Positions 8,150 through 16,087 of a stretch of 17,152 bases of DNA are shown here, piece by piece. The stretch is from contig JAFZDV010000095.1 in the NCBI GenBank assembly GCA_017560955.1, positions 1 to 17,152 on the forward strand, in the 5' to 3' direction. Position numbers and translations under genes: made by a program. A model generated the notes under the pieces. The model worked only from the letters and a program-made list of their open reading frames with translations, did no database searches and was not told where the DNA came from. The DNA comes from Anaerotignum sp. (GTDB lineage Bacteria; Bacillota; Clostridia; Lachnospirales; Anaerotignaceae). Positions within the stretch are counted from its first letter, which is position 1. Each line of letters begins with the position of its first letter.

Positions 8150-8692
8150 ATGTCCAGAATCGGTAAACTGCCCGTAGTGGTACCCGCTGGCGTTGAAGTT
8201 AAGATTGGCGAAGGCAATCTGCTGACAGTAAAAGGCCCCAAAGGTACACTGGAAAGAAAATTATCCGCTGACATGAACATCGCAATGGAAGACGGTCAGA
8301 TCGTAGTAACAAGACCTAACGATCTGAAAAAGAATAGAGCATTACACGGCCTGACAAGAACACTGATCTTCAACATGATCGTAGGTGTTACACAGGGCTA
8401 TGAAAAAACACTGGAAATCAACGGTGTAGGTTACAGAGCAGCTAAATCCGGTAAAAAACTGACACTGACACTGGGTTACTCTCATCCCGTAGAAATGGAA
8501 GATCCCGAAGGTATCGAATCCATCGTTGAAGGTCAGAACAAAATCATCGTTAGAGGTATCGATAAAGAAAAAGTAGGTCAGTTCGCAGCCGAAATCAGAA
8601 CAAAAAGACCTCCCGAACCTTACAAAGGTAAAGGTATCAAATACTCTGACGAATACATCAGACGTAAAGTTGGTAAGACCGGTAAGAAATAA
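8150..8692 (+). CDS. rplF: 50S ribosomal protein L6
   Basis: L6 lies near the sarcin-ricin loop and the factor-binding site. The product is 180 aa, with '[17 protein letters not shown]' at the start, '[12 protein letters not shown]', and the C-terminal signature '[16 protein letters not shown]'. The ATG at 8150 is preferred over the in-frame GTG at 8141, because that GTG lies within the ribosome-binding site AGGAGGTG (8136-8143). It is followed by a 73-nt gap before rplR. Confidence 0.98.
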   Translation: MSRIGKLPVVVPAGVEVKIGEGNLLTVKGPKGTLERKLSADMNIAMEDGQIVVTRPNDLKKNRALHGLTRTLIFNMIVGVTQGYEKTLEINGVGYRAAKSGKKLTLTLGYSHPVEMEDPEGIESIVEGQNKIIVRGIDKEKVGQFAAEIRTKRPPEPYKGKGIKYSDEYIRRKVGKTGKK

Positions 8693-8765
8693 TCTGCGCA
8701 CGGCGGCGTAAGGTATATTTATATCGGAAAGTGACTAATTTTGAAAGAAACGGAGTGAAAGTACT

Positions 8766-9134
8766 ATGATCACAAAGCCCAATCGTGCAGCGGCTCGTGT
8801 TAAAAGACACTACAGAATCCGCAACCATGTAAAAGGCACAGCTGCTAGACCTAGACTGGCAGTATTCAGATCCAATAAACATATGTATGCACAGATCATC
8901 GACGACGTTGCTCAGCATACACTGGTTGCAGCTTCCACAATGGAAGCAGAAATCGCATCCAAAGTTGAATTCACAAACACAGTTGCAGCAGCTGCTGCAG
9001 TAGGTGAAGCTATTGCTAAAAAAGCAATCGAAAAAGGCATCACAGAAGTTGTATTCGACAGAGGCGGTTTTGTTTACCACGGTAAAGTTCAGGCTCTGGC
9101 TGATGCAGCTAGAGAAGCTGGCCTGAAATTCTAA
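8766..9134 (+). CDS. rplR: 50S ribosomal protein L18
   Basis: L18 brings 5S rRNA into the large subunit. The 122-aa product begins with a basic tail, then '[18 protein letters not shown]' and the C-terminal '[28 protein letters not shown]', the L18 signature. The ATG has GGAGTG (8752-8757) 8 nt upstream, weaker than most sites in this cluster. The 73-nt gap before it shows no clear promoter or terminator. Confidence 0.97.
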   Translation: MITKPNRAAARVKRHYRIRNHVKGTAARPRLAVFRSNKHMYAQIIDDVAQHTLVAASTMEAEIASKVEFTNTVAAAAAVGEAIAKKAIEKGITEVVFDRGGFVYHGKVQALADAAREAGLKF

Positions 9135-9152
9135 GGTAAGGAGGAAAGTAAG

Positions 9153-9656
9153 TTGAAAAGAATCGATCCAAGCACTTTAGATCTGAAAGATAAAGTAGTA
9201 ACCATCAACCGTGTATCCAAAACGGTTAAAGGTGGTCGTACAATGAGATTCTCTGCTCTGGTAGTTGTTGGCGACGGCAACGGCCACGTAGGCTGCGGCA
9301 TGGGTAAAGCAGCTGAAATTCCCGATGCAATCCGCAAAGGTAAAGAAGCAGCGATGAAAAACATCATCAAAGTAGAAATGAACGATGCAGACAGCATCTA
9401 CCACGGCGTAACAGGCGAATACGGCAGTGCATCCGTACTGCTGATGCCCGCTCCCGAAGGTACTGGTGTTATCGCTGGTGGTCCCGCTCGTGCGGTTCTG
9501 GAACTGGCAGGTATCAGAAACATCAGAACAAAATCCCTGGGCTCCAACAACAAACGCAACGTTGTAAGCGCAACAATCGAAGGTCTGTCCAGAGTGACAA
9601 CACCCGAAGCTGTAGCTAAACTGCGTGGCATTTCTGTTGAAGAACTTCTGGGTTAA
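9153..9656 (+). CDS. rpsE: 30S ribosomal protein S5
   Basis: S5 takes part in decoding accuracy and mRNA entry. The 167-aa product has the dsRBD-like N-terminal region '[20 protein letters not shown]' (33-52) and the conserved '[24 protein letters not shown]', with '[11 protein letters not shown]' after it. It starts at TTG with TAAGGAGG (9137-9144) 8 nt upstream. No better start is available at the expected N-terminus. Confidence 0.97.
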   Translation: MKRIDPSTLDLKDKVVTINRVSKTVKGGRTMRFSALVVVGDGNGHVGCGMGKAAEIPDAIRKGKEAAMKNIIKVEMNDADSIYHGVTGEYGSASVLLMPAPEGTGVIAGGPARAVLELAGIRNIRTKSLGSNNKRNVVSATIEGLSRVTTPEAVAKLRGISVEELLG

Positions 9657-9672
9657 GAAGGAGGAAATGACG

Positions 9673-9852
9673 ATGGCAGAAATTAAAATCACACTGGTAA
9701 AATCTACAATCGGTGCAATTCCCAAACACAAAAAAACAGTTCAGGCTCTGGGTCTGAATAAAACAAATAGCTATGTAATTCAGCAGGACAACGCGGCTAT
9801 CAGAGGTATGATCCACCAGGTTAGCCACCTTGTTAAAGTTGAAGAAATTTGA
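9673..9852 (+). CDS. rpmD: 50S ribosomal protein L30
   Basis: L30 is a small large-subunit protein. The 59-aa product '[15 protein letters not shown]...' has the family 'K..S.IG....HK.TV.ALGL' pattern and ends '[10 protein letters not shown]'. The ATG at 9673 lies 7 nt after AAGGAGGA (9658-9665). The earlier ATG at 9667 is almost in contact with it and is unlikely. It follows the S5 stop by 16 nt. Confidence 0.97.
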   Translation: MAEIKITLVKSTIGAIPKHKKTVQALGLNKTNSYVIQQDNAAIRGMIHQVSHLVKVEEI

Positions 9853-9869
9853 TTTTAGGAGGTGCCCAA

Positions 9870-10310
9870 ATGAACTTATGCGAACTGAGACCCGCTGAAG
9901 GTTCCAGAGAAAAGAACTGGAGACGCGGCAGAGGTCATGCAACAGGCAACGGCAAAACAGCTGGTAGAGGCCACAAAGGTGCAGGCCAGCGTTCCGGCAC
10001 AAGCGGCAAATGCGGCTTCGAAGGCGGCCAGATGCCTCTGTACAGAAGACTTCCTAAGAGAGGCTTCACATGCAGAAACAGCAAAGAAATCGTTGCAATC
10101 AACGTTTCTATGCTGAATGTATTCGAAAATGATACAGTAGTAGATATCGATGCTTTGAAAAACGTTGGTCTGATCAGCAATCCTAGAGATGGCGTGAAGA
10201 TCCTTGGCGAAGGTGATCTGGAAAGAAAACTGACAGTTAAGGTAAACTACTTCAGCAAAACAGCTCAGGAAAAAATTGAAGCTGCCGGCGGCAAAGCAGA
10301 GGTGATCTAA
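9870..10310 (+). CDS. rplO: 50S ribosomal protein L15
   Basis: L15 is a late assembly protein with a long glycine-rich N-terminal arm. The 146-aa product opens 'MNLCELRPAEGSREKNWRRG' and has the repeated G/K/R arm 'GHATGNGKTAGRGHKGAGQR', then 'FEGGQMPLYRRLPKRGF', the L15 signature. AGGAGGTG lies just before the ATG at 9870. Its stop abuts the start of secY directly. Confidence 0.98.
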   Translation: MNLCELRPAEGSREKNWRRGRGHATGNGKTAGRGHKGAGQRSGTSGKCGFEGGQMPLYRRLPKRGFTCRNSKEIVAINVSMLNVFENDTVVDIDALKNVGLISNPRDGVKILGEGDLERKLTVKVNYFSKTAQEKIEAAGGKAEVI

Positions 10311-11585
10311 TTGTTTAAGATTTTTGCTAACTCCTGGAAAACTCCAGAGATTAGAAACAAAATCCTGTACACACTGATGATCTTCGCGATCGTTAGAATT
10401 GGTACACTGATCGCCCTGCCCGGTATCGATACAGCAGGCGTAATGGCGGCAAGACAGAATGGCGGCGCATCCGTGGCGACTACACTTTACAGTGTAATCG
10501 CCGGCGGTGCTAACTCTGGCTGGTCCCTGTTTGCCATGGGTATCGGTCCCTACATCAACGCAAGCATCATCATGCAGCTGTTAACAATTGCGATCCCTAA
10601 ATTCGAACAGCTTTCCAAAGAAGGCCCCGATGGTCGTAAGCAGCTGCAGTCCTACAGCAGATATTTAACAGTAGTCCTGGCGTTGATCCAGGGTACCGGT
10701 CTGGTTTACACATATCAGAACATGTATCTGGTACACAGCCCTCTGGTGTACGTTGCATCCGTGCTTTGCCTGGTATGCGGCTCTACATTCGTAATGTGGC
10801 TGGCTGAACAGATCACAGCAAAAGGTATTGGTAATGGTTCTTCCATGATCATCTTTATCAATATCGTATCCAGTATGCCTCAGGGTGCAGCAATGCTGTA
10901 CTACACAATCGTAGGCGGCGGTGCGATGGGTGCAGTAAAAGTTGTAGCTATCGTAGCGATCCTGGTAGTTGTTCTGGCTTTCATCGTATGTGTAAACAGC
11001 GGCGAAAGAAGACTGCCTGTACAGTATTCCACAAAAATGGTTGGCAGAAAACAGGCAGGCGGCAGAGGTACATCCATGCCTATCAAGGTAAATACTTCTG
11101 GCGTAATTTCCATCATCTTCGCAATCTCCCTGCTGCAGTTCCCTCAGCAGATTGCAATGTTCCTGCCTAACAAAGGCGCAACATTAACAAAGGTAATGGA
11201 AGTACTGAATATGACACATCCCGTCGGTGCACTGCTGTACGTAGTACTGATTTTCTTCTTCACATACTTCTACACATCTATCGTTATCAATCCTAACGAA
11301 ATTGCGATGAACATGAAGAAGAACGGCGGTTTTATTCCCGGTATCAGACCCGGTCAGCCTACAAGTGCATATATTACAAGAGTGGTAAACAGAATCACAC
11401 TGGTTGGCGCAATTTGCTACGCTATCCTGGCAATGGTTCCCATTCTGCTGCAGTGGATCTTCAAGATCAACGTAGGCTTTGGTGGCACAACACTGATCAT
11501 CGTGGTTGGTGTATGTCTGGACATCGTAAAAACACTGGAAAGCCAGCTGTTGATGCGCCACTATAAAGGTTTTTTAAATGACTGA
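10311..11585 (+). CDS. secY: Protein translocase channel subunit SecY
   Basis: SecY is the membrane channel of the general secretion pathway, working with SecE, SecG, SecA and the ribosome. The 424-aa product is standard, with about ten hydrophobic segments. Conserved parts include the first segment 'ILYTLMIFAIVRIGTLIALPGI', 'FAMGIGPYINASIIMQLL', the cytoplasmic loop 'GERRLPVQY' and 'GGFIPGIRPGQPTSAYI'. It starts at TTG directly after the rplO stop. GAGGTGATC (10299-10307), inside rplO, is a near-perfect match to the 16S 3' end, so translation is probably coupled. Confidence 0.98.
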   Translation: MFKIFANSWKTPEIRNKILYTLMIFAIVRIGTLIALPGIDTAGVMAARQNGGASVATTLYSVIAGGANSGWSLFAMGIGPYINASIIMQLLTIAIPKFEQLSKEGPDGRKQLQSYSRYLTVVLALIQGTGLVYTYQNMYLVHSPLVYVASVLCLVCGSTFVMWLAEQITAKGIGNGSSMIIFINIVSSMPQGAAMLYYTIVGGGAMGAVKVVAIVAILVVVLAFIVCVNSGERRLPVQYSTKMVGRKQAGGRGTSMPIKVNTSGVISIIFAISLLQFPQQIAMFLPNKGATLTKVMEVLNMTHPVGALLYVVLIFFFTYFYTSIVINPNEIAMNMKKNGGFIPGIRPGQPTSAYITRVVNRITLVGAICYAILAMVPILLQWIFKINVGFGGTTLIIVVGVCLDIVKTLESQLLMRHYKGFLND

Positions 11586-11586
11586 T

Positions 11587-11637
11587 AACAATCGCTTGGG
11601 AAATGCGTGAATACGCATTTCCCGAGGGGTTGTTTTG
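11587..11637. terminator. Very long hairpin after secY
   Basis: The arms 11587-11608 and 11613-11634 pair over 22 positions around a GAAT loop, with one G-G mismatch and two wobbles; the inner 11 bp are perfect. The stem begins 1 nt after the secY stop. The tail (TTGTGC) is a poor T-tract, so this may be a partial terminator, an mRNA 3'-end stabiliser or an RNase III site. The next gene has its own promoter, which fits an end or processing point here. Confidence 0.5.
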
Positions 11638-11712
11638 TGCTATGAAGACCTTTTTTCAAGCATCCGGACATCAGGGGATGTTTCTATAGAAGGTTGATTG
11701 AAAAAGTTTTCA

Positions 11713-11741
11713 TAGACAATAATCTGGGGAGATTATATAAT
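11713..11741 (+). promoter_or_regulatory. Promoter of adk
   Basis: TAGACA (11713-11718) matches five of six bases of the -35 box. TATAAT (11736-11741) is a perfect -10 box, and the spacer is exactly 17 bp. Transcription would start near 11748, about 40 nt before the adk ATG. This is the strongest promoter sequence in the window and separates adk from the spc genes. Confidence 0.75.
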
Positions 11742-11786
11742 AGAATAAAAAAGAGAAGGCCATCTATAAGGAAAAGAGGTAATCTT

Positions 11787-12416
11787 ATGAAATTGGTACT
11801 GATTGGTGCTCCTGCAGCAGGCAAAGGCACACAGGCTGCAAGACTGGTAGAACATTACGGCATTGCTCATATTTCCACAGGCGATATGCTGAGAGAAGAA
11901 GTTGCAAAAGGCACAGAACTGGGTAACCAGGCAAAAAGCATCATGGCAGCAGGTGGTCTGGTTTCTGACGAACTGATCATTGCGATCGTTCAGGAAAGAA
12001 TCAAAAAAGACGACTGCGCGAAAGGTTTCATTCTGGATGGTTTCCCTCGTACAGTAGTTCAGGCAGAAAAACTGGAAGAAATGGTAAAACTGGACCATGT
12101 TGTATACATCAGTGCGCCTGATGAAGTTATGCTGGAAAGACTGACAGCAAGAGAAAGCTGCCCTAAATGCGGCGCGATCTACAATAAACTGTCTCTGCCC
12201 GCAAAAGTTGCAGGTATCTGCGACAAATGCGGCGAAGGTCTGACACAGCGTAAAGACGACACACCCGAAGCTGGTAAAAAGAGAATTCAGACATTCCACG
12301 ACCAGAGTGAACCACTGGTAGACTACTACGGCAAAAAAGGTATCCTGTTTGAAGTAGATGGTACACAGGCAATCGATGATATTACTAAAGCAATCATCGC
12401 AGGTCTGGACAAATAA
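11787..12416 (+). CDS. adk: Adenylate kinase, zinc-binding LID type
   Basis: Adk interconverts ATP plus AMP and two ADP in the cytoplasm. The 209-aa product has the P-loop 'GAPAAGKGT' (7-15), the AMP-site 'STGDMLR' (30-36) and 'DGFPRT' (84-89). The LID has two Cys pairs, C125/C128 and C145/C148, a structural zinc site as in many Gram-positive enzymes, then 'QRKDD'. The segment between the pairs is slightly short. Earlier in-frame starts from 11694 lie within or upstream of the promoter and are rejected; AAAGAGGT precedes the ATG at 11787. It normally sits next to map, which is missing here. Confidence 0.97.
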   Translation: MKLVLIGAPAAGKGTQAARLVEHYGIAHISTGDMLREEVAKGTELGNQAKSIMAAGGLVSDELIIAIVQERIKKDDCAKGFILDGFPRTVVQAEKLEEMVKLDHVVYISAPDEVMLERLTARESCPKCGAIYNKLSLPAKVAGICDKCGEGLTQRKDDTPEAGKKRIQTFHDQSEPLVDYYGKKGILFEVDGTQAIDDITKAIIAGLDK

Positions 12417-12432
12417 GAAATAAATGACAATG

Positions 12433-12469
12433 CGGCAGAGGCAGAAATGCTTCTGCCGATGTTATTTTA
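12433..12469 (+). terminator. Probable terminator after adk
   Basis: CGGCAGAGGCA (12433-12443) pairs with TGCTTCTGCCG (12448-12458), 11 bp with one wobble, around a GAAA loop. ATGTTATTTTA follows. The T-tract is broken, so termination may be partial. It begins 16 nt after the adk stop. Confidence 0.6.
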
Positions 12470-12470
12470 G

Positions 12471-12503
12471 CCAAAAGATTCCTTTTAAATGAAAGGAATT
12501 TGG
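12471..12503. repeat. Bulged hairpin after adk
   Basis: CCAAA (12471-12475) pairs with TTTGG (12499-12503), and TTCCTTTT (12479-12486) pairs with GAAAGGAA (12491-12498), with an AAAT loop and a 3-nt bulge on the 5' arm. No T-tract follows. It lies directly after the adk terminator. Confidence 0.4.
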
Positions 12504-12516
12504 CAATATGTGTGAA

Positions 12517-12534
12517 TTACTATATATATAGTAA
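12517..12534. repeat. Perfect 18-bp AT palindrome
   Basis: TTACTATATATATAGTAA is identical to its own reverse complement. It lies in the gap between adk and the map remnant, about 40 bp upstream of a possible -10 box at 12573. It could be an operator or simply low-complexity sequence. Confidence 0.45.
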
Positions 12535-12548
12535 CTGCATAAATGGGA

Positions 12549-12578
12549 TTCCGCGTTGGGTTAAAAATATTGTATACT
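12549..12578 (+). promoter_or_regulatory. Possible promoter for the KOW-infA-rpmJ segment
   Basis: TATACT (12573-12578) matches five of six bases of a -10 box. The best -35, TTCCGC at 12549-12554 with an 18-bp spacer, is weak. A promoter here is expected, because a terminator-like hairpin lies after adk and essential genes follow. The -10 overlaps ATATTGTATAC, the 11-mer shared with the inverted repeat near the left end. Confidence 0.35.
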
Positions 12579-12654
12579 TGTTAGGCTTATGGAAATAGAG
12601 TGAGTACCTATGCGGTAGGGCGATGAAAATCACCTTGGTACAGGCAAAAGGAAC

Positions 12655-12723
12655 ATGAGCAAAACAACCGTTCTGATCACGGACGGCGAACCGGAAATTC
12701 TTACGTTTAACGAAGGAAAATGA
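12655..12723 (+). pseudogene. map: C-terminal remnant of methionine aminopeptidase
   Basis: These 22 codons end 'TTVLITDGEPEILTFNEGK' and a TGA. The part 'TVLITDGEPEILT' matches the C-terminal tail of type I methionine aminopeptidases ('TV.IT.DGPEILT' style, from memory). The position between adk and the KOW/infA genes is where map sits in most Bacillota. The upstream frame stops at 12616-12618 and shows no recognisable MAP sequence, so none of the metal-binding catalytic core is present. The ATG at 12655 has no well-spaced ribosome-binding site. The gene appears lost by deletion. Confidence 0.6.
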
Positions 12724-12733
12724 GGTGATATCG

Positions 12734-13006
12734 TTGGAATATCAGATCGGCCAAGTGGTTTATTCCAAAAGCGGTCACGACAAGGGTGATGTGCAGATGA
12801 TTATTGCGGTAGAGGGAGACTTCCTACTTCTGGCAGACGGCAGACGCCGTAAGCTGGAGAAGCCCAAACGCAAGAAGAAAATGCATGTTCAGCCTACTTT
12901 CTATGTAGAAAATGAAGTGGCAGCAAAGCTGCAGACAGGGGCTTACCTGCTGGATGCAGACATTAAGAAGGCATTGAAAAAGTACCGAATGGTGCAAGAT
13001 GTTTAA
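12734..13006 (+). CDS. KOW domain RNA-binding protein
   Basis: This small basic protein (90 aa from this start) has an N-terminal KOW-like motif, 'YQIGQVVYSKSGHDKGD', followed by the strand 'FLLLADGRRRKLEKPKRKKKMH'. It resembles the L14e/L6e/L27e-like proteins found beside infA in Clostridia. RNA or ribosome binding is likely, but its exact role is not known. TTG at 12734 is chosen because GAGGTGAT (12722-12729) precedes it; GTG at 12725 with AAGGA upstream is an alternative. The ribosome-binding site overlaps the stop of the map remnant, a trace of former coupling. Confidence 0.85.
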   Translation: MEYQIGQVVYSKSGHDKGDVQMIIAVEGDFLLLADGRRRKLEKPKRKKKMHVQPTFYVENEVAAKLQTGAYLLDADIKKALKKYRMVQDV

Positions 13007-13027
13007 TGTTTAAGGAGGTTTACGGTC

Positions 13028-13246
13028 TTGTCTAAAAATGACGTAATCGAATTAGAAGGAACCGTACTGGAAAAATTACCTAACGCTATGTTTCAGGTGG
13101 AACTGGAAAACGGCCACCAGATCCTGGCGCACATTTCCGGCAAACTGCGTATGAACTTCATCCGCATCCTGCCCGGTGACAAAGTGTTAATTGAAATGTC
13201 TCCCTATGATCTGACAAAAGGTCGCATCATCTGGAGAGCGAAGTAA
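13028..13246 (+). CDS. infA: Translation initiation factor IF-1
   Basis: IF-1 occupies the A site of the 30S subunit during initiation. The 72-aa OB-fold product has the family form: '[20 protein letters not shown]', '[20 protein letters not shown]', '[10 protein letters not shown]' and '[12 protein letters not shown]'. It starts at TTG with AAGGAGG (13012-13018) 9 nt upstream. The gene lies between the KOW protein and rpmJ. Confidence 0.97.
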   Translation: MSKNDVIELEGTVLEKLPNAMFQVELENGHQILAHISGKLRMNFIRILPGDKVLIEMSPYDLTKGRIIWRAK

Positions 13247-13262
13247 GGAAGGAGCGATCACA

Positions 13263-13376
13263 ATGAAAATCAGACCATCTGTAAAACCCATGTGTGAAAA
13301 ATGCAGAATCATCAAAAGAAAAGGTCGTGTAATGGTTATTTGTGAAAATCCCAAACATAAACAGAAACAGGGCTGA
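13263..13376 (+). CDS. rpmJ: 50S ribosomal protein L36, zinc-ribbon type
   Basis: L36 is the smallest large-subunit protein. The 37-aa product '[20 protein letters not shown]...' has the zinc ligands C11, C14, C27 and H32 intact. AAGGAG at 13249-13254 lies 8 nt before the ATG. It follows infA by 16 nt, the usual pairing. A 238-nt gap comes after it. Confidence 0.97.
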   Translation: MKIRPSVKPMCEKCRIIKRKGRVMVICENPKHKQKQG

Positions 13377-13614
13377 TAATTTATTATGGGCTTGAGGGGC
13401 AATACCCCAAAGAGCCGGAACTGATAAATCCGTCAACTATACTGGGAGGAGCATACAGTTAATGGCAAAGGCAGCGCAGAATAGTGTGCGCGTAAGTTCA
13501 ATGACTGACGGTCTATCTCCTTTGTTCGTAATGCCCAACGAGTATCGCACTGTGTTTATGTGAAAAACATTTATTAGAAACTTATCGTGAAAATTTACAG
13601 GAGGTGCAAGAATA
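13377..13614 (+). other. Long rpmJ-rpsM intergenic region, possible leader RNA
   Basis: This gap is much longer than most others in the cluster. It holds GGGG-CAATA-CCCC (13396-13408) inside GGCT/AGCC (13389-13416), with no T-tract after it. CCGTCA (13430-13435) can pair with TGACGG (13506-13511), enclosing a GGGAGGAG sequence. ATGT/ACAT (13558-13570) forms a small stem before the rpsM ribosome-binding site. No clear promoter is visible. It could be a regulatory leader of the alpha block, comparable in position to the E. coli S4 site, but this is inference. Confidence 0.35.
13462..13563 (+). CDS. Possible 33-aa small ORF before rpsM
   Basis: The ORF starts ATGGCAAAG, 10 nt after GGGAGGAG (13444-13451), and runs 33 codons to TGA. 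The product starts 'MAKAAQNSVRVSSMTDG' and resembles nothing I know. Codon choice (gtg, cgc, tca) differs from the neighbouring r-protein genes, which argues against a highly expressed gene. It may be a leader peptide or chance. The ribosome-binding site and spacing are the only support. Confidence 0.2.
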   Translation: MAKAAQNSVRVSSMTDGLSPLFVMPNEYRTVFM

Positions 13615-13983
13615 ATGGCACGTATTGCTGGTGTAGACTTACCTAGAGAGAAACGCGTAGAAATCGGCCTGACATATGTTTACGGCATCGGCCACTCCAG
13701 CGCTGTTCGTATTCTGAATGAAGCAGGTGTAAGCCTGGATACAAGAGTTAGAGATCTGACAGATGAAGAAGTTGCAAGAATCCGTGACGTAATCGACAGA
13801 ACTCAGACAGTAGAAGGTGACCTGAGAAGAGAAATCGCTCTGAACATCAAACGCCTGATCGAAATCGGCTGCTACAGAGGTATCCGTCATAGAAAAGGTC
13901 TGCCTGTTAGAGGTCAGAAAACAAAAACAAACGCTAGAACAAGAAAAGGTCCTAGAAAAACTGTTGCGAACAAGAAGAAATAA
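13615..13983 (+). CDS. rpsM: 30S ribosomal protein S13
   Basis: S13 sits in the head and forms bridges to the large subunit. The 122-aa product begins '[26 protein letters not shown]' and carries the signature '[26 protein letters not shown]' near its basic tail. CAGGAGGTG lies 8 nt before the ATG. It opens the alpha gene block. Confidence 0.98.
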   Translation: MARIAGVDLPREKRVEIGLTYVYGIGHSSAVRILNEAGVSLDTRVRDLTDEEVARIRDVIDRTQTVEGDLRREIALNIKRLIEIGCYRGIRHRKGLPVRGQKTKTNARTRKGPRKTVANKKK

Positions 13984-14012
13984 TTGATATTTCGTAAGGA
14001 GGTTTGAGGTAA

Positions 14013-14414
14013 ATGGCAAAGAAAACTGTGAAAAAGGCAACTACTCGCAGACGCCGTGATAAAAGAAAAGTAGAACGTGGCCAGGCTCATATCCAGTCCA
14101 CTTTCAATAATACAATCGTTACAATTACAGACGCAGTAGGTAATGCTCTGTCTTGGGCATCCGCTGGTCAGCTGGGCTTCAGAGGCTCCAGAAAATCCAC
14201 ACCTTATGCAGCTCAGATGGCTGCAGATACAGCTGCTAAAGCTGCTTCCGACTACGGTCTGAAAACAATCGAAGTATTCGTAAAAGGCCCCGGTAGCGGT
14301 CGTGAAGCTGCAATCCGTGCCCTGCAGGCAGCAGGTCTGGATGTAACACTTATCAAAGACGTTACACCCGTTCCTCACAACGGTTGCAGACCCCCCAAAC
14401 GCAGAAGAGTATAA
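14013..14414 (+). CDS. rpsK: 30S ribosomal protein S11
   Basis: S11 lies on the platform next to the E site. The 133-aa product has a basic N-terminal tail, '[27 protein letters not shown]', and the C-terminal signature '[18 protein letters not shown]'. The start is preceded by TAAGGAGG. It follows rpsM by 29 nt. Confidence 0.98.
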   Translation: MAKKTVKKATTRRRRDKRKVERGQAHIQSTFNNTIVTITDAVGNALSWASAGQLGFRGSRKSTPYAAQMAADTAAKAASDYGLKTIEVFVKGPGSGREAAIRALQAAGLDVTLIKDVTPVPHNGCRPPKRRRV

Positions 14415-14437
14415 CCTAAATTAGGAGGTGTAGATCA

Positions 14438-15040
14438 ATGGCAAGAGATAGAGTTCCCGTACTGAAAAGATGTAGATCCCTGAACCTGGATCCCATCTAC
14501 CTGGGTATCGATAAAAAATCCAAAAAACAGAATCTGAGAGCAAACAAAAAAATGTCCGAATACGGTCTGCAGATGAGAGAAAAACAGAAAGCTAAATTCA
14601 TCTACGGCGTACTGGAAAGACAGTTCAGAGGTTACTACGCACAGGCTGAAAAAATCGCTAAAAAAGAAGGTATCCCTGGCGAAAACCTGCTGATGCTGCT
14701 GGAAATGAGACTGGACAACGTAATGTTCAGACTGGGCTACGGCAGAACAAGAAAAGAAGCTAGACAGATCGTTCGTCACAAACATGTACTGGTAAACGGT
14801 AAACCCGTAGATATCCCTTCTTACCAGGTTAAAGTAGGCGACGTTGTTGAAGTAAAAGAAAAATACAAAACAATTCAGAGATACAAAGACGTTCTGGCTG
14901 TAACAGAAGGCAGAATCGTTCCTGAATGGCTGTCCGCTAACCACGATGCACTGAGCGGTACAGTAGTGGCTAAACCCACAAGAGCACAGATTGATATCCC
15001 CGTTGAAGAAACACTGATTGTCGAACTGTACTCCAAATAA
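14438..15040 (+). CDS. rpsD: 30S ribosomal protein S4
   Basis: S4 nucleates 30S assembly and, in E. coli, represses the alpha operon. The 200-aa product has '[14 protein letters not shown]', 'QLREKQK'-like '[14 protein letters not shown]' and the S4 RNA-binding domain '[34 protein letters not shown]'. Only one Cys lies in the N-terminal region, so it is the zinc-free form. Its place between rpsK and rpoA fits Clostridia; in Bacillus the gene is elsewhere. AGGAGGTG precedes the ATG. Confidence 0.98.
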   Translation: MARDRVPVLKRCRSLNLDPIYLGIDKKSKKQNLRANKKMSEYGLQMREKQKAKFIYGVLERQFRGYYAQAEKIAKKEGIPGENLLMLLEMRLDNVMFRLGYGRTRKEARQIVRHKHVLVNGKPVDIPSYQVKVGDVVEVKEKYKTIQRYKDVLAVTEGRIVPEWLSANHDALSGTVVAKPTRAQIDIPVEETLIVELYSK

Positions 15041-15070
15041 TTTTAAATTATTGAATGAAGTCAACGTAAT

Positions 15071-15097
15071 TGTCGCAGAGCTTAAGGCTCTGCGACA
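15071..15097. repeat. Perfect 11-bp hairpin between rpsD and rpoA
   Basis: TGTCGCAGAGC (15071-15081) pairs exactly with GCTCTGCGACA (15087-15097) around TTAAG. The tail GTCTATCATAAAA is not a terminator tract. It ends 13 nt before the rpoA ribosome-binding site. It could limit read-through into rpoA and so lower alpha-subunit output relative to r-proteins, or be an RNase site. Confidence 0.55.
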
Positions 15098-15127
15098 GTC
15101 TATCATAAAAAAGGGAGGTTTGAACGA

Positions 15128-16087
15128 GTGTTTGAATTTGAAAAACCTCGCATTGAGATTGCTGAAATGGCACCCGATGGCACATATGGTAAGTTTGTTG
15201 TAGAACCCCTGGAAAGAGGCTATGGTACAACTCTGGGTAACTCCCTGAGAAGAATCCTGCTGTCCTCTCTGCCCGGCGCTGCAGTAAGCAACGTAAAAAT
15301 TGATGGTGTACTTCATGAATTCAGCGTGATTCCCGGCGTAAAAGAAGACGTTACAGAAATCATCCTGAATCTGAAAGGTCTGGCGATCAAAAATACAAGC
15401 GAAGGCAATGAGCCCAAAATTGCTTACATCGACGTGGAAGGCGACGGTGAAGTAAAAGGTTCCGATATCAAATGCGACAGCGATATCGAAATTCTGAACC
15501 CTGATCACCATATTGCAACACTTTCCGGCGGTGCTGGCAGCAAGCTGTATATGGAAATCACAATCAACAAAGGCCGCGGCTATGTTGGTGCAGACAAAAA
15601 TAAAAAAGATGATCAGCCTATCGGTATGCTTCCTGTAGACAGTATTTTCACTCCTGTAACAAGAGTGAATTTCCTGGTGGAAAATACTCGTGTTGGTCAG
15701 ATCACAGACTATGACAAACTTTCTTTGGAAGTTTGGACAAACGGAACAATTGCACCCGATGATGCTGTAAGCTACGGTGCAAAAATTCTGAATGAACACC
15801 TGAACCTGTTCATTGATCTGTCTGATAATACAAAAGATGCTTCTATCATGGTAGAAAAAGAAGAAGGCAAGAAAGAAAAAGTTCTGGAAATGTCTATTGA
15901 AGAACTGGATCTGTCTGTACGTTCTTACAACTGCCTGAAACGTGCTGGTATCAACACAGTAGAAGATCTGGCGAACAAAACAGAAGATGAAATGATGAAG
16001 GTTAGAAACCTGGGCCGTAAGTCCCTGGAAGAAGTTCTGAACAAAATGGCGGAACTGGGTCTTTCCCTGAAGCCTAGTGACGAATAA
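15128..16087 (+). CDS. rpoA: DNA-directed RNA polymerase subunit alpha
   Basis: The alpha subunit dimerises to start RNA polymerase assembly, and its C-terminal domain contacts UP elements and activators. The 319-aa product has the N-terminal domain block '[20 protein letters not shown]' and 'SSLPGAAV', then a linker near 235-250. The C-terminal domain has '[14 protein letters not shown]' and '[11 protein letters not shown]', keeping the Arg, Asn and Lys used to bind DNA. It starts at GTG, 8 nt after AAGGGAGGT (15111-15119). Length is typical. Confidence 0.98.
   Translation: MFEFEKPRIEIAEMAPDGTYGKFVVEPLERGYGTTLGNSLRRILLSSLPGAAVSNVKIDGVLHEFSVIPGVKEDVTEIILNLKGLAIKNTSEGNEPKIAYIDVEGDGEVKGSDIKCDSDIEILNPDHHIATLSGGAGSKLYMEITINKGRGYVGADKNKKDDQPIGMLPVDSIFTPVTRVNFLVENTRVGQITDYDKLSLEVWTNGTIAPDDAVSYGAKILNEHLNLFIDLSDNTKDASIMVEKEEGKKEKVLEMSIEELDLSVRSYNCLKRAGINTVEDLANKTEDEMMKVRNLGRKSLEEVLNKMAELGLSLKPSDE

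Noticed and set aside
12623..12658. 11-codon ORF overlapping the map remnant by ATGA
   Set aside because: Too short to judge, with no resemblance to the N-terminus of MAP and only a weak ribosome-binding site.
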